Below are positions 14,503-25,852 of a stretch of 64,000 bases of DNA, in pieces. The notes under the pieces were generated by a model. It saw only the letters and a list, made by a program, of their open reading frames with translations. It made no database searches and was not told where the DNA came from. The position numbers and the translations under genes are program-made. Source of the stretch: Mycobacterium terramassiliense (lineage in GTDB: Bacteria > Actinomycetota > Actinomycetes > Mycobacteriales > Mycobacteriaceae); NCBI RefSeq assembly GCF_900157385.1, contig NZ_LT717701.1, forward strand, positions 1,833,772 through 1,897,771. The letters are read 5' to 3'. Position 1 is the first letter of the stretch, and every line of letters starts with the position of its first letter.

Positions 14503-17500
14503 TTGACCGTCACACCGCACATTGGTGGACCGCTCGAGGAGCTACTGGAACGCAGTGGGCGATTCTTCACCCCGGGCGAGTTCTCCTCCGATTTGCGCAC
14601 CGTCACCAGGCGGGGTGGCCGCGAAGGCGACGTTTTCTACCGCGACAGGTGGAGCCACGACAAGGTGGTCCGGTCCACGCACGGGGTGAACTGCACCGGA
14701 TCGTGCTCGTGGAAGATCTACGTCAAGGACGGGATCATCACCTGGGAGACCCAGCAGACCGACTATCCCTCGGTGGGCCCGGACCGGCCCGAGTACGAAC
14801 CGCGCGGTTGCCCGCGGGGTGCGTCGTTCTCCTGGTACAGCTACTCGCCCACCCGGGTGCGTTACCCGTACGCCCGCGGCGTGCTGGTCGAGATGTTCCG
14901 GGAGGCCAAGGCGCGGCTGGGGGACCCCGTGCTGGCCTGGGCCGACATTCAGGCCGATCCGGAGCGCCGCCGCCGCTATCAGCGGGCGCGCGGCAAGGGC
15001 GGGCTGGTGCGGATCAGTTGGGCCGAGGCCACCGAACTGATCGCGGCGGCCCACGTGCACACGATCAAGACCTACGGCCCCGACCGGGTTGCGGGCTTCT
15101 CGCCGATTCCGGCGATGTCGATGGTGTCCTACACCGCCGGTTCGCGGTTCTATGAGCTGATCGGTGGCGCCATGACGTCGTTCTACGATTGGTATGCCGA
15201 TCTTCCGGTGGCTTCCCCGCAGGTTTTCGGCGACCAGACCGATGTGCCAGAGTCCGGGGACTGGTGGGACGCAGCGTATTTGATGATGTGGGGTTCCAAC
15301 GTCCCGATCACGAGGACACCCGACGCGCATTGGATGGCCGAAGCCCGCTACCGGGGCACCAAGGTGGTGACCGTCAGCCCCGACTACGCCGACAACACCA
15401 AGTTCGCCGACGAATGGATGCCGTGCGCGGCCGGCACAGACGGGGCGTTGGCAATGGCAATGGGCCACGTGATCCTGTCGGAATACTATGTGCGTAACCA
15501 GGTTCCGTTCTTCACCGACTTCGCGCGCCGCTACACCGACCTGCCGTTTTTGATCAAGCTCGAAGAACGCGGCGACATGCTGGTGCCCGGCAAAAACCTC
15601 ACGGCCGCGGACATCGGCGAGACGGTCGAGAATGCCGCGCTCAAACCGGCGGTAGTTGACGAGGCCACGAATTCTGTTGTGGTGCCTCAGGGCTCGCTGG
15701 GATTCCGCTACGGCGAGGATGGCGTCGGAAAGTGGAACCTCGACCTCGGAGATCTGGCGCCGGCGCTGAGTGTCCGGGGCGCATCCGGCGGCATCGGCGA
15801 TCAAGACACCGCGCTGGTCCACCTGCCCAGCTTCGACACCGTGAACGGCGAGGGTGGCACGCTGGCGCGCGGGGTGCCGGTGCGCCGCGTCGGTAAACAC
15901 CTGGTGTGCACGGTATTTGACCTGCTCCTCGCCCAGTACGGGGTGGCGCGCCCCGGGCTGCCCGGCGACTGGCCCACCGGCTACGACGACCCGGCCCACC
16001 AGAACACCCCCGCCTGGCAGGAGCCCATCACCGGCGTGTCGGCCGGGCAGGCGATCCGCGTGGCCAAGGAATTCGCCCGCAGCGCAGAGGAATCCGGCGG
16101 GCGCTCGATGATCATCATGGGTGGCGGCATCTGCCACTGGTTCCACAGCGACACGATCTACCGCGCGGTGCTGGCGCTGTTGATGCTGACCGGGTCGATG
16201 GGCCGCAACGGCGGCGGATGGGCGCACTACGTCGGCCAGGAAAAGGTGCGCCCGCTCACCGGCTTTCAGACCATGGCGATGGCCACCGACTGGTCGCGCC
16301 CGCCGCGGCAGGTGCCCGGAGCCTCGTACTGGTACGCGCACACCGACCAATGGCGCTACGACGGGTACGGCGCCGACAAGCTCGCCAGCCCGGTGGGACG
16401 CGGCAGGTTTGCGGGCAAGCACACGATCGACCTGCTGGCCTCTTCGGTAGCGATGGGCTGGAGCCCGTTCTACCCGCAGTTCGACCGGTCCAGCCTCGAG
16501 GTCGCCGACGAGGCGCGCGACTCGGGCGGGGACGCCGCCGAGTACGTCGCCGAGCAGCTCGGCCGGCGCGCGCTCAAGCTCGCCGTGACCGATCCGGACA
16601 ACCCCGTGAACTGGCCGCGGGTACTCACCGTTTGGCGGGCCAACCTGATCGGCTCGTCGGGCAAGGGCGGCGAATATTTCCTGCGTCATCTGCTGGGGAC
16701 CGATTCCAACGCGCAGGCGCAGCCGCCGCAGGACGGGGTGCGCCCCGTCGACGTGGCGTGTGACGGTGAGATACCCGAGGGCAAGCTCGATTTGATGATG
16801 TCGATCGATTTCCGGATGACCTCGACGACGTTGGTATCCGACGTGGTGCTGCCGGCCGCGACCTGGTACGAGAAGGCGGACCTGTCCAGCACCGACATGC
16901 ACCCCTACGTGCACGCGTTCAGCGCCGCCACCGATCCGCCCTGGGAAACCCGTTCGGACTTCGATGCTTTCGGCGCCATCGCTCGCGCGTTCAGCGCGAT
17001 GGCCAAGGACCATCTGGGCACCCGCAGCGACGTGGTGCTCACCGCGCTGCAGCACGACACCCCCGACGCGATGGCCTATCCCGACGGCACGGAGCGGGAC
17101 TGGCTGCGGGGCGGCACCACCCCGGTACCGGGACGCACGATGGCCAAAGTCACTGTGGTGGAACGGGATTACGCCGCGATCTATGACAAGTGGCTCACCC
17201 TGGGCCCGCTCGTCGACCAGTTCGGGGTCACCACCAAGGGCGTCACGGTACATCCCTTCCGGGAGGTCGAGGAATTGGCCGCCCGGTTCGGCGTGATGAA
17301 TTCCGGTGTGGCGGCGGGGCGCCCGGCGATCACGACGGCCAATCGGATGGCCGACGTGTTGCTGCTGCTCTCGGGGACGACCAATGGCCGGCTGGCCGTC
17401 GAGGGGTTCCGGGAACTGGAGAAGCGCACCGGTCAGCGGCTGGCGCACCTGGCCGAGGGCAGCGAGGAGCGCCGCATCACCTACGCCGACACGCAGGCGC

Positions 17501-18210
17501 GCCCGGTGCCCGTGATCACCAGCGCGGAATGGTCCGGCAGCGAGACCGGCGGGCGCCGCTACGCGCCGTTCACGATCAACGTCGAGAACCTCAAACCGTT
17601 CCACACGCTCACCGGGCGGATGCACTTCTACCTGGCGCACGACTGGGTGGAGGAACTCGGCGAGCAGCTGCCCGTCTTTCGCCCGCCGCTGGACATGACC
17701 CGCCTGTTCGGCCAGCCGGAGCTGGGCCCCACCCCGGACGCCGCAGGCGGCGTCGGCCTCACCGTGCGTTATCTGACCCCGCACTCGAAGTGGTCTTTCC
17801 ACTCCACCTACCAGGACAACCTGTACATGCTGTCGCTGTCCCGCGGCGGGCCGACGATGTGGATGAGCCCGGGCGACGCGGCGAAAATCGGAGTGCGCGA
17901 CAACGATTGGGTCGAGGCGGTGAACGTCAACGGCATCTACGTGTGCCGGGCGATCGTCAGCCACCGGATGCCCGACGGCGTGGTCTACGTCTACCACGTG
18001 CAGGAACGCACCGTCGACACCCCGCGCACCGAGGCCAACAACAAGCGCGGCGGCAACCACAACGCGCTGACCCGCGTGCGCATCAAGCCCAGCCACCTCG
18101 CCGGTGGCTACGCGCAGCATTCGTTCGCGTTCAACTACCTGGGCCCCACCGGAAACCAGCGCGACGAGGTGACGGTGGTGCGGCGCCGCAGCCAGGAGGT
18201 GACGTACTAG
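14503..18210 (+). CDS. narG: Respiratory nitrate reductase alpha subunit
   Basis: 1235 aa, full length. NarG carries the bis-MGD molybdenum cofactor and reduces nitrate to nitrite on the cytoplasmic face. The FS0 [4Fe-4S] ligands are seen as His60, Cys64, Cys68 (HGVNCTGSC) and Cys103 (RGCPRG), each offset by 10 from the E. coli residues, and the molybdenum-ligating Asp lies in FYDWYADLP (about 232). TTG 14503 follows a strong AGGAGG. The narH start is 1 nt after the stop, so the four genes form one operon (Rv1161-Rv1164 in H37Rv, where it supports hypoxic nitrate respiration and acid resistance). Confidence 0.97.
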   Translation: MTVTPHIGGPLEELLERSGRFFTPGEFSSDLRTVTRRGGREGDVFYRDRWSHDKVVRSTHGVNCTGSCSWKIYVKDGIITWETQQTDYPSVGPDRPEYEPRGCPRGASFSWYSYSPTRVRYPYARGVLVEMFREAKARLGDPVLAWADIQADPERRRRYQRARGKGGLVRISWAEATELIAAAHVHTIKTYGPDRVAGFSPIPAMSMVSYTAGSRFYELIGGAMTSFYDWYADLPVASPQVFGDQTDVPESGDWWDAAYLMMWGSNVPITRTPDAHWMAEARYRGTKVVTVSPDYADNTKFADEWMPCAAGTDGALAMAMGHVILSEYYVRNQVPFFTDFARRYTDLPFLIKLEERGDMLVPGKNLTAADIGETVENAALKPAVVDEATNSVVVPQGSLGFRYGEDGVGKWNLDLGDLAPALSVRGASGGIGDQDTALVHLPSFDTVNGEGGTLARGVPVRRVGKHLVCTVFDLLLAQYGVARPGLPGDWPTGYDDPAHQNTPAWQEPITGVSAGQAIRVAKEFARSAEESGGRSMIIMGGGICHWFHSDTIYRAVLALLMLTGSMGRNGGGWAHYVGQEKVRPLTGFQTMAMATDWSRPPRQVPGASYWYAHTDQWRYDGYGADKLASPVGRGRFAGKHTIDLLASSVAMGWSPFYPQFDRSSLEVADEARDSGGDAAEYVAEQLGRRALKLAVTDPDNPVNWPRVLTVWRANLIGSSGKGGEYFLRHLLGTDSNAQAQPPQDGVRPVDVACDGEIPEGKLDLMMSIDFRMTSTTLVSDVVLPAATWYEKADLSSTDMHPYVHAFSAATDPPWETRSDFDAFGAIARAFSAMAKDHLGTRSDVVLTALQHDTPDAMAYPDGTERDWLRGGTTPVPGRTMAKVTVVERDYAAIYDKWLTLGPLVDQFGVTTKGVTVHPFREVEELAARFGVMNSGVAAGRPAITTANRMADVLLLLSGTTNGRLAVEGFRELEKRTGQRLAHLAEGSEERRITYADTQARPVPVITSAEWSGSETGGRRYAPFTINVENLKPFHTLTGRMHFYLAHDWVEELGEQLPVFRPPLDMTRLFGQPELGPTPDAAGGVGLTVRYLTPHSKWSFHSTYQDNLYMLSLSRGGPTMWMSPGDAAKIGVRDNDWVEAVNVNGIYVCRAIVSHRMPDGVVYVYHVQERTVDTPRTEANNKRGGNHNALTRVRIKPSHLAGGYAQHSFAFNYLGPTGNQRDEVTVVRRRSQEVTY

Positions 18211-19863
18211 ATGAAGGTCATGGCGCAGCTGGCGATGGTGATGAACCTCGACAAGTGCATCGGCTGCCACACCTGCTCGGTCACCTGCAAGCAGGCCTGG
18301 ACCAACCGCGGCGGTACCGAGTACGTGTGGTTCAACAACGTCGAAACCCGCCCGGGTCAAGGGTATCCGCGCACCTACGAGGACCAGGAACGCTGGCGGG
18401 GCGGCTGGATCCGGGACAAGAAGGGCCGGCTGCGGTTGCGCGACGGCGGCCGGATCAGCAAGTTGCTGCGGATCTTCGCCAACCCCAAGCTGCCCACCAT
18501 CGACGAGTACTACGAGCCGTGGACCTACGACTACGAGAACCTGACGACGGCCCCGGCGGGTGACACCTTCCCCACGGCCGCCCCCAAGAGCATGATCACC
18601 GGCGAGCCGATGAAGGTCTCGTGGGGACCCAACTGGGACGACAACCTGGCCGGCTCGCCCGAAATTCTCTCGGGGGACCCGATTCTGAAGAAGGTCAGTG
18701 ACGAGGTCACCCTCAAGCTCGAAGAGACCTTCATGTTCTACCTGCCGCGCATCTGCGAGCACTGCCTCAATCCGTCGTGCGTGGCGTCCTGCCCCTCGGG
18801 CGCGATGTACAAGCGCAGCGAGGACGGGATCGTGCTCGTCGACCAGGATCGCTGCCGCGGCTGGCGGATGTGCGTGTCCGGATGTCCTTACAAGAAGGTT
18901 TATTTCAACCACAAGACCGGCAAGGCCGAGAAGTGCACGCTGTGCTACCCCCGCATCGAGGTGGGCCTGCCGACCATCTGCTCAGAGACGTGCGTGGGAC
19001 GGCTGCGCTACCTCGGGCTGGTCCTCTACGACGCCGACCGGGTGCTCGAGGCCGCGTCGGTGGAAGACGACAAAGACCTCTACGAGGCGCAGCGCCGGAT
19101 CCTGTTGGACCCCTGCGATCCCGAGGTCATCGCCGCCGCGCGCGCCGAGGGCATCGCCGACGAGTGGATCGAGGCCGCGCAGCGCTCCCCGGTGTACGCG
19201 CTGATCAACAAGTTCCGGGTGGCGCTGCCGTTGCACCCGGAGTACCGCACCATGCCGATGGTCTGGTACATCCCGCCGCTGTCGCCGGTGGTCGACGCCG
19301 TCAGCCGCGACGGGCACGACGGCGAGGAGCTGGGCAACCTGTTCGGCGCGCTGGACGCGCTGCGCATCCCGATGCAATACCTGGCCGAACTGTTCACCGC
19401 CGGGGACACGCGCGTCGTCGAAGACGTGTTGCGCCGGCTGGCCGCGATGCGCTCCTACATGCGCGACATCAACCTCGGCCGGGACACCCAGCCCCACATA
19501 CCGCAGGCCGTCGGCATGACCGAAGAAGAGATCTACGACATGTACCGGCTGCTCGCGATCGCCAAATACGAAGAGCGGTACGTCATTCCGACCGCATTCA
19601 GCCCGCAGGCCCGGGATCTGGAGGAGATGGGCTGCTCGCTGTCGGGCGAGGGCGGTCCGGGGATGTACGAATCCGGTCCGTTCGGCGAGGGCAGCGGGGC
19701 CCCGGTGCCGGTCGCGGTGGAGACCTTCCACGCCCTCAAACAGCGCCAGCGCGGCGAGGACGGGGAGCGCGGCCCTCGTCGCTCCCGGGTCAACCTGCTC
19801 AATTGGGACGGCAACGGCGCGCCGGCGGGCCTGTTCCCCGAGTCCGAGCCGGTGCAGCGATGA
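18211..19863 (+). CDS. narH: Nitrate reductase beta subunit, four FeS clusters
   Basis: 550 aa. NarH passes electrons from NarI haem to NarG through three [4Fe-4S] and one [3Fe-4S] cluster. The first ferredoxin motif is at Cys16, 19, 22 and 26 (CIGCHTCSVTC), identical in number to E. coli. Other cysteine groups are CEHCLNPSC, CRGWRMCVSGC, where Trp replaces a Cys as expected for the [3Fe-4S] site, and KCTLCYPR with CSETC. It begins directly after the narG stop and overlaps narJ by ATGA. Confidence 0.97.
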   Translation: MKVMAQLAMVMNLDKCIGCHTCSVTCKQAWTNRGGTEYVWFNNVETRPGQGYPRTYEDQERWRGGWIRDKKGRLRLRDGGRISKLLRIFANPKLPTIDEYYEPWTYDYENLTTAPAGDTFPTAAPKSMITGEPMKVSWGPNWDDNLAGSPEILSGDPILKKVSDEVTLKLEETFMFYLPRICEHCLNPSCVASCPSGAMYKRSEDGIVLVDQDRCRGWRMCVSGCPYKKVYFNHKTGKAEKCTLCYPRIEVGLPTICSETCVGRLRYLGLVLYDADRVLEAASVEDDKDLYEAQRRILLDPCDPEVIAAARAEGIADEWIEAAQRSPVYALINKFRVALPLHPEYRTMPMVWYIPPLSPVVDAVSRDGHDGEELGNLFGALDALRIPMQYLAELFTAGDTRVVEDVLRRLAAMRSYMRDINLGRDTQPHIPQAVGMTEEEIYDMYRLLAIAKYEERYVIPTAFSPQARDLEEMGCSLSGEGGPGMYESGPFGEGSGAPVPVAVETFHALKQRQRGEDGERGPRRSRVNLLNWDGNGAPAGLFPESEPVQR

Positions 19864-20525
19864 GGCTGCTGGCCCAGGTTCGCCGAAGCGCGGGCCACCG
19901 GACGATGCGGGACCGGCTGGTGTGGCAGGCGGCATCGCTGCTGCTCGCCTACCCGGACTCGCACCTGGCCGAGCGGCTCGACACGGTCGGCGAATTCGTG
20001 GACCACATCGGCGGGCCGGCGGCGGCGCTGCTTCGCCGAACGGTCTCGGCCCTGCGCGCCCTCGAACCGATGGCCGCGGCGACGGGGTACGTCGAGACCT
20101 TCGACATGCGCCGGCGCAACACCATGTACCTGACTTATTGGACCGCGGGGGACACCCGCAACCGCGGGCGGGCGATGCTGGCGTTCGCCACCGCCTACCG
20201 CGACGCGGGCGTCGAACCGCCCCGCGCCGAGGCGCCGGACTACCTGCCCGTCGTCCTCGAATTCGCCGCCACCGTCGACCCCGACGCCGGGCGCCGCCTG
20301 CTGATCGAGCACCGCGTCCCCATCGACGTGTTACGGGAAGCCCTGGCGGACGCCAAGTCGCCCTACCAGCACACCATCGCCGCGGTGTGCGAGACGCTGC
20401 CGCCCGCCACCGACCAGGAGGCGCGCCGGGCGCAGCGGCTGGCGCACGCCGGCCCTCCCACGGAATCCGTTGGGCTGCAACCATTTACCTTGACCGTCCC
20501 GCCGAAGCGCACCAAGGGAGCCTGA
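19860..20525 (+). CDS. narJ: Nitrate reductase assembly chaperone NarJ
   Basis: 221 aa, TorD/DmsD-type chaperone that binds apo-NarG and helps insert the molybdenum cofactor before membrane attachment; it is not part of the mature enzyme. The family motif is visible in AASLLLAYPDSHLAERL and YVETFDMRRRNTMYLTYW. ATG 19860 overlaps the narH stop. The C-terminal 50 residues are low complexity. narI follows after 1 bp. Confidence 0.93.
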   Translation: MRLLAQVRRSAGHRTMRDRLVWQAASLLLAYPDSHLAERLDTVGEFVDHIGGPAAALLRRTVSALRALEPMAAATGYVETFDMRRRNTMYLTYWTAGDTRNRGRAMLAFATAYRDAGVEPPRAEAPDYLPVVLEFAATVDPDAGRRLLIEHRVPIDVLREALADAKSPYQHTIAAVCETLPPATDQEARRAQRLAHAGPPTESVGLQPFTLTVPPKRTKGA

Positions 20526-20526
20526 C

Positions 20527-21267
20527 TTGGTACACCTCAAGTTGATCGAAATCTTCTGGGACGACGTGCCTTACGTCGTGCTGGCGGCCGCGGCCGTCGG
20601 CACCTGGTGGCGCTACCGCTACGACAAGTTCGGCTGGACCACCCGTTCGTCGCAGATCTACGAGTCGAAGTTGTTGTCGATCGGCAGCCCGCTGTTTCAC
20701 TTCGGCAGCCTGGCGGTGATCATGGGCCACGTCATGGGCCTGTTCGTCCCGGAATCGTGGACCCGCGCGGTCGGGATGAGCGATCACATCTATCACTTGC
20801 AGGCACTGCTGCTCGGCGTGCCGGCCGGTTTCGCCACGCTGATCGGCATCGGGCTGCTGATCTACCGGCGGCGCACGCACGGGGCGGTCTTCTTGGCCAC
20901 GACCCGCAACGACAAGCTGATGTATTTGGTGCTCGTATGTGCGTTGGTGGCGGGGCTGTGCTGCACCCTGGCGGGCGCCACGCACTTCGGCGAGCTGCAC
21001 GACTACCGCCAGAAGGTGTCGGTCTGGTTCCGGTCGATCTGGCTGCTCGATCCGCGCGGGGACCTGATGGCGCACGCGGCGTTCTACTACCAGATACATG
21101 TGGTGATCGCGCTGGCGCTGTTCGCCCTGTGGCCGTTCACCCGGCTGGTGCACGCGTTCAGCGCCCCGATCGCCTATCTCTTCCGGCCCTACATCGTCTA
21201 CCGCAGCCGTGACGTGGCCGACACGCACGAGCTGATCGGGTCGGCGCCGCGCCGCCGCGGCTGGTAG
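20527..21267 (+). CDS. narI: Nitrate reductase gamma subunit, cytochrome b
   Basis: 246 aa, integral membrane cytochrome b that oxidises menaquinol and anchors NarGH. Five hydrophobic helices are visible. The four haem-ligating histidines are His58 and His68 (FHFGSLAVIMGH) and His191 and His209 (YYQIHVV, TRLVHAFS), offset by 2 to 4 from E. coli NarI. The start is TTG 20527, one base after the narJ stop. Confidence 0.96.
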   Translation: MVHLKLIEIFWDDVPYVVLAAAAVGTWWRYRYDKFGWTTRSSQIYESKLLSIGSPLFHFGSLAVIMGHVMGLFVPESWTRAVGMSDHIYHLQALLLGVPAGFATLIGIGLLIYRRRTHGAVFLATTRNDKLMYLVLVCALVAGLCCTLAGATHFGELHDYRQKVSVWFRSIWLLDPRGDLMAHAAFYYQIHVVIALALFALWPFTRLVHAFSAPIAYLFRPYIVYRSRDVADTHELIGSAPRRRGW

Positions 21268-21340
21268 GGCCGGCGCGGACGATTTGGTGCGCATCCTGGG
21301 CGTGGGGTGTGCACTCACGGCGACGACACGCCGACGCGGC

Positions 21341-21428
21341 ACACCGCCACCGCACACTCGGCGCCGCCACCGCACACTCGGCGCCGCCACCGCACACTCG
21401 GCGCCGCCACCGCACACTCGGCGCCGCC
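21341..21428. repeat. 20-bp direct repeats, about 4.4 copies
   Basis: GCGCCGCCACCGCACACTCG occurs perfectly three times in a row (21361, 21381, 21401), with a diverged copy before it (21341) and a partial copy after (21421). It lies in the 230-bp gap between narI and typA, which otherwise shows no gene. Reading frames through it are open only because of the sequence bias. Confidence 0.9.
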
Positions 21429-21497
21429 TATCCATGTGTCGGCGGGCGCGCGTCGGTCAGTTCGCTATCTGAGGCGCCCGCTGCCAGAATCACCGAC

Positions 21498-23387
<1,890 letters not shown>

Positions 23388-23432
23388 CGCCGCGTGGTAC
23401 GGCGGGCCGCTGGGCGCCTGCTCGATACCCTG

Positions 23433-25331
23433 ATGGGCGTGCCAAGACCAGCCCGCCGCCTTTTCCTGACGGGCGGCGCGGTGGTCTCGCTGTTCGGGCT
23501 GGTGCTGGCGGCGTGCACCGTCAACCCGCCGCCGGCGCCGCAGAGCACCGACACACCTCATAACTCGGCGCCGCCGCCGCAGCGGCCGACCCAGATCATC
23601 ATGGGCATCGATTCGATCGGCGCCGGGTTCAACCCGCATCTGCTTTCGGACCTGTCGCCGGTGAACGCGGCGATCAGCGCGTTGGTGCTGCCCAGCGCGT
23701 TTCGGCCGGTGCCCGACCCCAACACCCCGACGGGCTCGCGCTGGGAGATGGACCCGACCCTGTTGGTCTCCGCCGAGGTGACCAACCAGAACCCGTTCAC
23801 GGTGACCTACAAGATCCGGCCCGAGGCGCAGTGGACCGACAACGCCCCGATCGCCGCCGATGACTTCTGGTACCTGTGGCGGCAGATGGTCAGCCAGCCC
23901 GGCGTGGTCGACCCGGCCGGATACGACCTCATCACCGGCGTGCAATCGCTCGAGGGCGGCAAGCAGGCCGTGGTCACCTTCGCGCAACCGTATCCGGCCT
24001 GGAAGGAGCTGTTCAGCAACATCCTGCCGGCGCACATCATCAAGGACGTGCCGGGCGGTTTCCTGGCCGGGCTGGCCCGCACGCTGCCCGTCACCGGCGG
24101 CCAGTTCCGGGTGGAGAGCATCGACCCGCAGCGCGACGAGATCCTGATCGCCCGCAACGACCGCTACTGGGGCCCGCCCGCCAAACCCGCGCTGATCCTG
24201 TTCCGCCGCGCCGGCGCCCCGGCCGCGCTGGCCGATTCGGTGCGCAACGGCGACACGCAGGTGGCCCAGGTGCACGGCGGCTCGGCGGCCTTCGCCCAGC
24301 TCTCGGCCATCCCGGACGTGCGCACCGCCCGGATCGTGACGCCACGGGTCATGCAGCTCACGCTGCGGGCCAGCGAGCCGAAGCTGGCCGATGCGCAGGT
24401 CCGCAAGGCGATCCTGGGCCTGCTCGACGTCGACCTGCTGGCGGCCGTGGGCGCGGGCAGCGACAACACCGTCACGCTGGACCAGGCCCAGATCCGCTCG
24501 CCGAGCGACCCCGGCTACGAGCCGACGGCGCCGCCCGCCATGACCACCCCGGCGGCGCTGGCGCTGCTGTCGGCGTCCGGCTATCAGATCGAGACCAACC
24601 CGTCGGCGTCACCGTCTCCCACCCCCGCGAGCCCCGGGCCGCCGGAGGTCATCCGCGGCCGGATCAGCAAGGACGGCCAGCCGCTCTCGCTGGCCATCGG
24701 GGTGGCCGCGAATGACCCGACCTCGGTCGCGGTGGCCAACACGGCCGCCGACCAGTTGCGCAACGTCGGCATCGACGCGACGGTGCTGGCGCTGGACCCG
24801 GTGACCCTGTATCGCGACGCGCTGACCAACAACCAGGTCGACGCGATCGTCGGCTGGCATCAGGCCGGCGGCAACCTGGCGACGCTGCTTGCCTCGCGCT
24901 ACGGGTGCCCCGCGCTGCAGACGACGACGCTCTCGCCGTCGAGCACGCCGACCACCACACCCGCCGCGGCGCCGCCGCCCGGCGGCCCCGGCACCACCGC
25001 CGCGACGTCTCCGGTGACGCCGACGCCGGCGCCGCCGGCCTCCCGCCCGCCCGAGCCCGGCGCGCTCGTGCAGGCGCCGTCGAACCTCACTGGAATCTGC
25101 GATCGCAGCATCCAGTCGAACATCGACGCCGCGCTCAACGGCACCAAGAACATCAACGACGTGATCACCGCGGTCGAACCGCGACTGTGGAATATGTCGA
25201 CGGTGTTGCCGATCTTGCAGGACACCACCATCGTGGGGGCCGGGCCCAGCGTGCGGAACGTCAGCCTGACGGGCGCGGTACCGGTCGGCATCGTCGGCGA
25301 CGCCGGCCAATGGATCAAAACCGGGCCGTAA
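23433..25331 (+). CDS. lpqW: Lipoprotein LpqW, regulator of PIM/LAM synthesis
   Basis: 632 aa. An N-terminal signal ends in a lipobox LVLAAC (Cys28), followed by a Pro-rich linker and a periplasmic oligopeptide-binding-type fold (SBP family 5) from PTQIIMGIDSIG onward. LpqW is reported in mycobacteria to direct mannolipid intermediates into lipoarabinomannan; lpqW mutants are suppressed by changes in pimE, also in this window. Two Ser/Pro/Thr-rich insertions (about 395-410, 510-545) are linkers. ATG 23433 starts just before the basic signal n-region; a GTG at 23394 would add 13 residues. Position matches Rv1166. Confidence 0.94.
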   Translation: MGVPRPARRLFLTGGAVVSLFGLVLAACTVNPPPAPQSTDTPHNSAPPPQRPTQIIMGIDSIGAGFNPHLLSDLSPVNAAISALVLPSAFRPVPDPNTPTGSRWEMDPTLLVSAEVTNQNPFTVTYKIRPEAQWTDNAPIAADDFWYLWRQMVSQPGVVDPAGYDLITGVQSLEGGKQAVVTFAQPYPAWKELFSNILPAHIIKDVPGGFLAGLARTLPVTGGQFRVESIDPQRDEILIARNDRYWGPPAKPALILFRRAGAPAALADSVRNGDTQVAQVHGGSAAFAQLSAIPDVRTARIVTPRVMQLTLRASEPKLADAQVRKAILGLLDVDLLAAVGAGSDNTVTLDQAQIRSPSDPGYEPTAPPAMTTPAALALLSASGYQIETNPSASPSPTPASPGPPEVIRGRISKDGQPLSLAIGVAANDPTSVAVANTAADQLRNVGIDATVLALDPVTLYRDALTNNQVDAIVGWHQAGGNLATLLASRYGCPALQTTTLSPSSTPTTTPAAAPPPGGPGTTAATSPVTPTPAPPASRPPEPGALVQAPSNLTGICDRSIQSNIDAALNGTKNINDVITAVEPRLWNMSTVLPILQDTTIVGAGPSVRNVSLTGAVPVGIVGDAGQWIKTGP

Positions 25332-25451
25332 CGGCGCCGCGGCGCCCGCCCGAGAGTCTGAAAGCCGCGATTTCCAAAAACGCCGTTTCCGCGACGGCGG
25401 AGCGATACCCGCTCGGTCATCCCGAGTTGATCTGTTCGTCGGAGGTGCACG

Positions 25452-25656
25452 ATGTCTTTCCTGATCGCGGCGCCGGAGATGGTGGCAGCGGCGGCAACGG
25501 ATCTGGCGAATATCGGTAAGACGATCGGCTCCGCTAACGGCCTCGCTGGCGCGGCAGCAGGTCTTCAACGGCGGCCAGATCGCCGGCCTGGTGGGATCAT
25601 TCGACCAGCGCTGGGCGGGCGCGTTTGACTTGGCGGACGTGCTCCTCGGGACGTAA
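25452..25656 (+). pseudogene. Internally deleted PE gene remnant
   Basis: A ribosome-binding site (GGAGG) precedes ATG 25452, and the first 36 codons read as a PE N-terminus (MSFLIAAPEMVAAAATDLAN, then IGKTIGSANGLAGAAA). The sequence then jumps to what is a PE C-terminus in another frame (QVFNGGQIAGLVGSFDQ to DVLLGT), ending TAA 25654-25656. The tail resembles the last 33 residues of the intact PE protein that follows (QVFNGGNIGGIEGIFDQ). The 205-nt length is not a multiple of three. The original first frame stops at TGA after about 58 codons. This looks like a deletion of the whole central region. Confidence 0.8.
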
Positions 25657-25852
25657 AGCCGCATCGAGCCGTGTGAATCGAAAGTAACGAATTAATCACA
25701 CGAATTAATCCGATCGGGTATTCGCGAAGTTCGTTAATGCAAACAACCGTTTTCAGTACGCCATTTCGATACGCTGCGGCCATCGCAACGCCTGCCCGAT
25801 CGGGCGACGGGGGTAGAGCGACCATAGCTGTGCTGAACCGGGGAGGTCTTCA
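25657..25852. other. AT-richer intergenic region upstream of the PE gene
   Basis: No gene. It contains an 11-bp direct repeat, ACGAATTAATC at 25687-25697 and 25700-25710 (13-bp period), and a perfect 12-bp palindrome GCCCGATCGGGC at 25795-25806. GGGGAGG at 25841-25847 serves as ribosome-binding site for the PE gene. The repeats may be regulatory; nothing proves it. Confidence 0.55.

Noticed and set aside
14542..18912. 1456-aa minus-strand frame
   Set aside because: It is antisense to narG and narH, whose cofactor motifs are complete; long antisense frames are common at this GC content.
21309..21497. N-terminal extension of TypA
   Set aside because: Those codons only translate the 20-bp repeats; the GTPase begins right after GTG 21498.
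25681..25720. Phage attachment site from the ACGAATTAATC repeat
   Set aside because: Two adjacent 11-bp copies without an integrase or tRNA gene are not enough.
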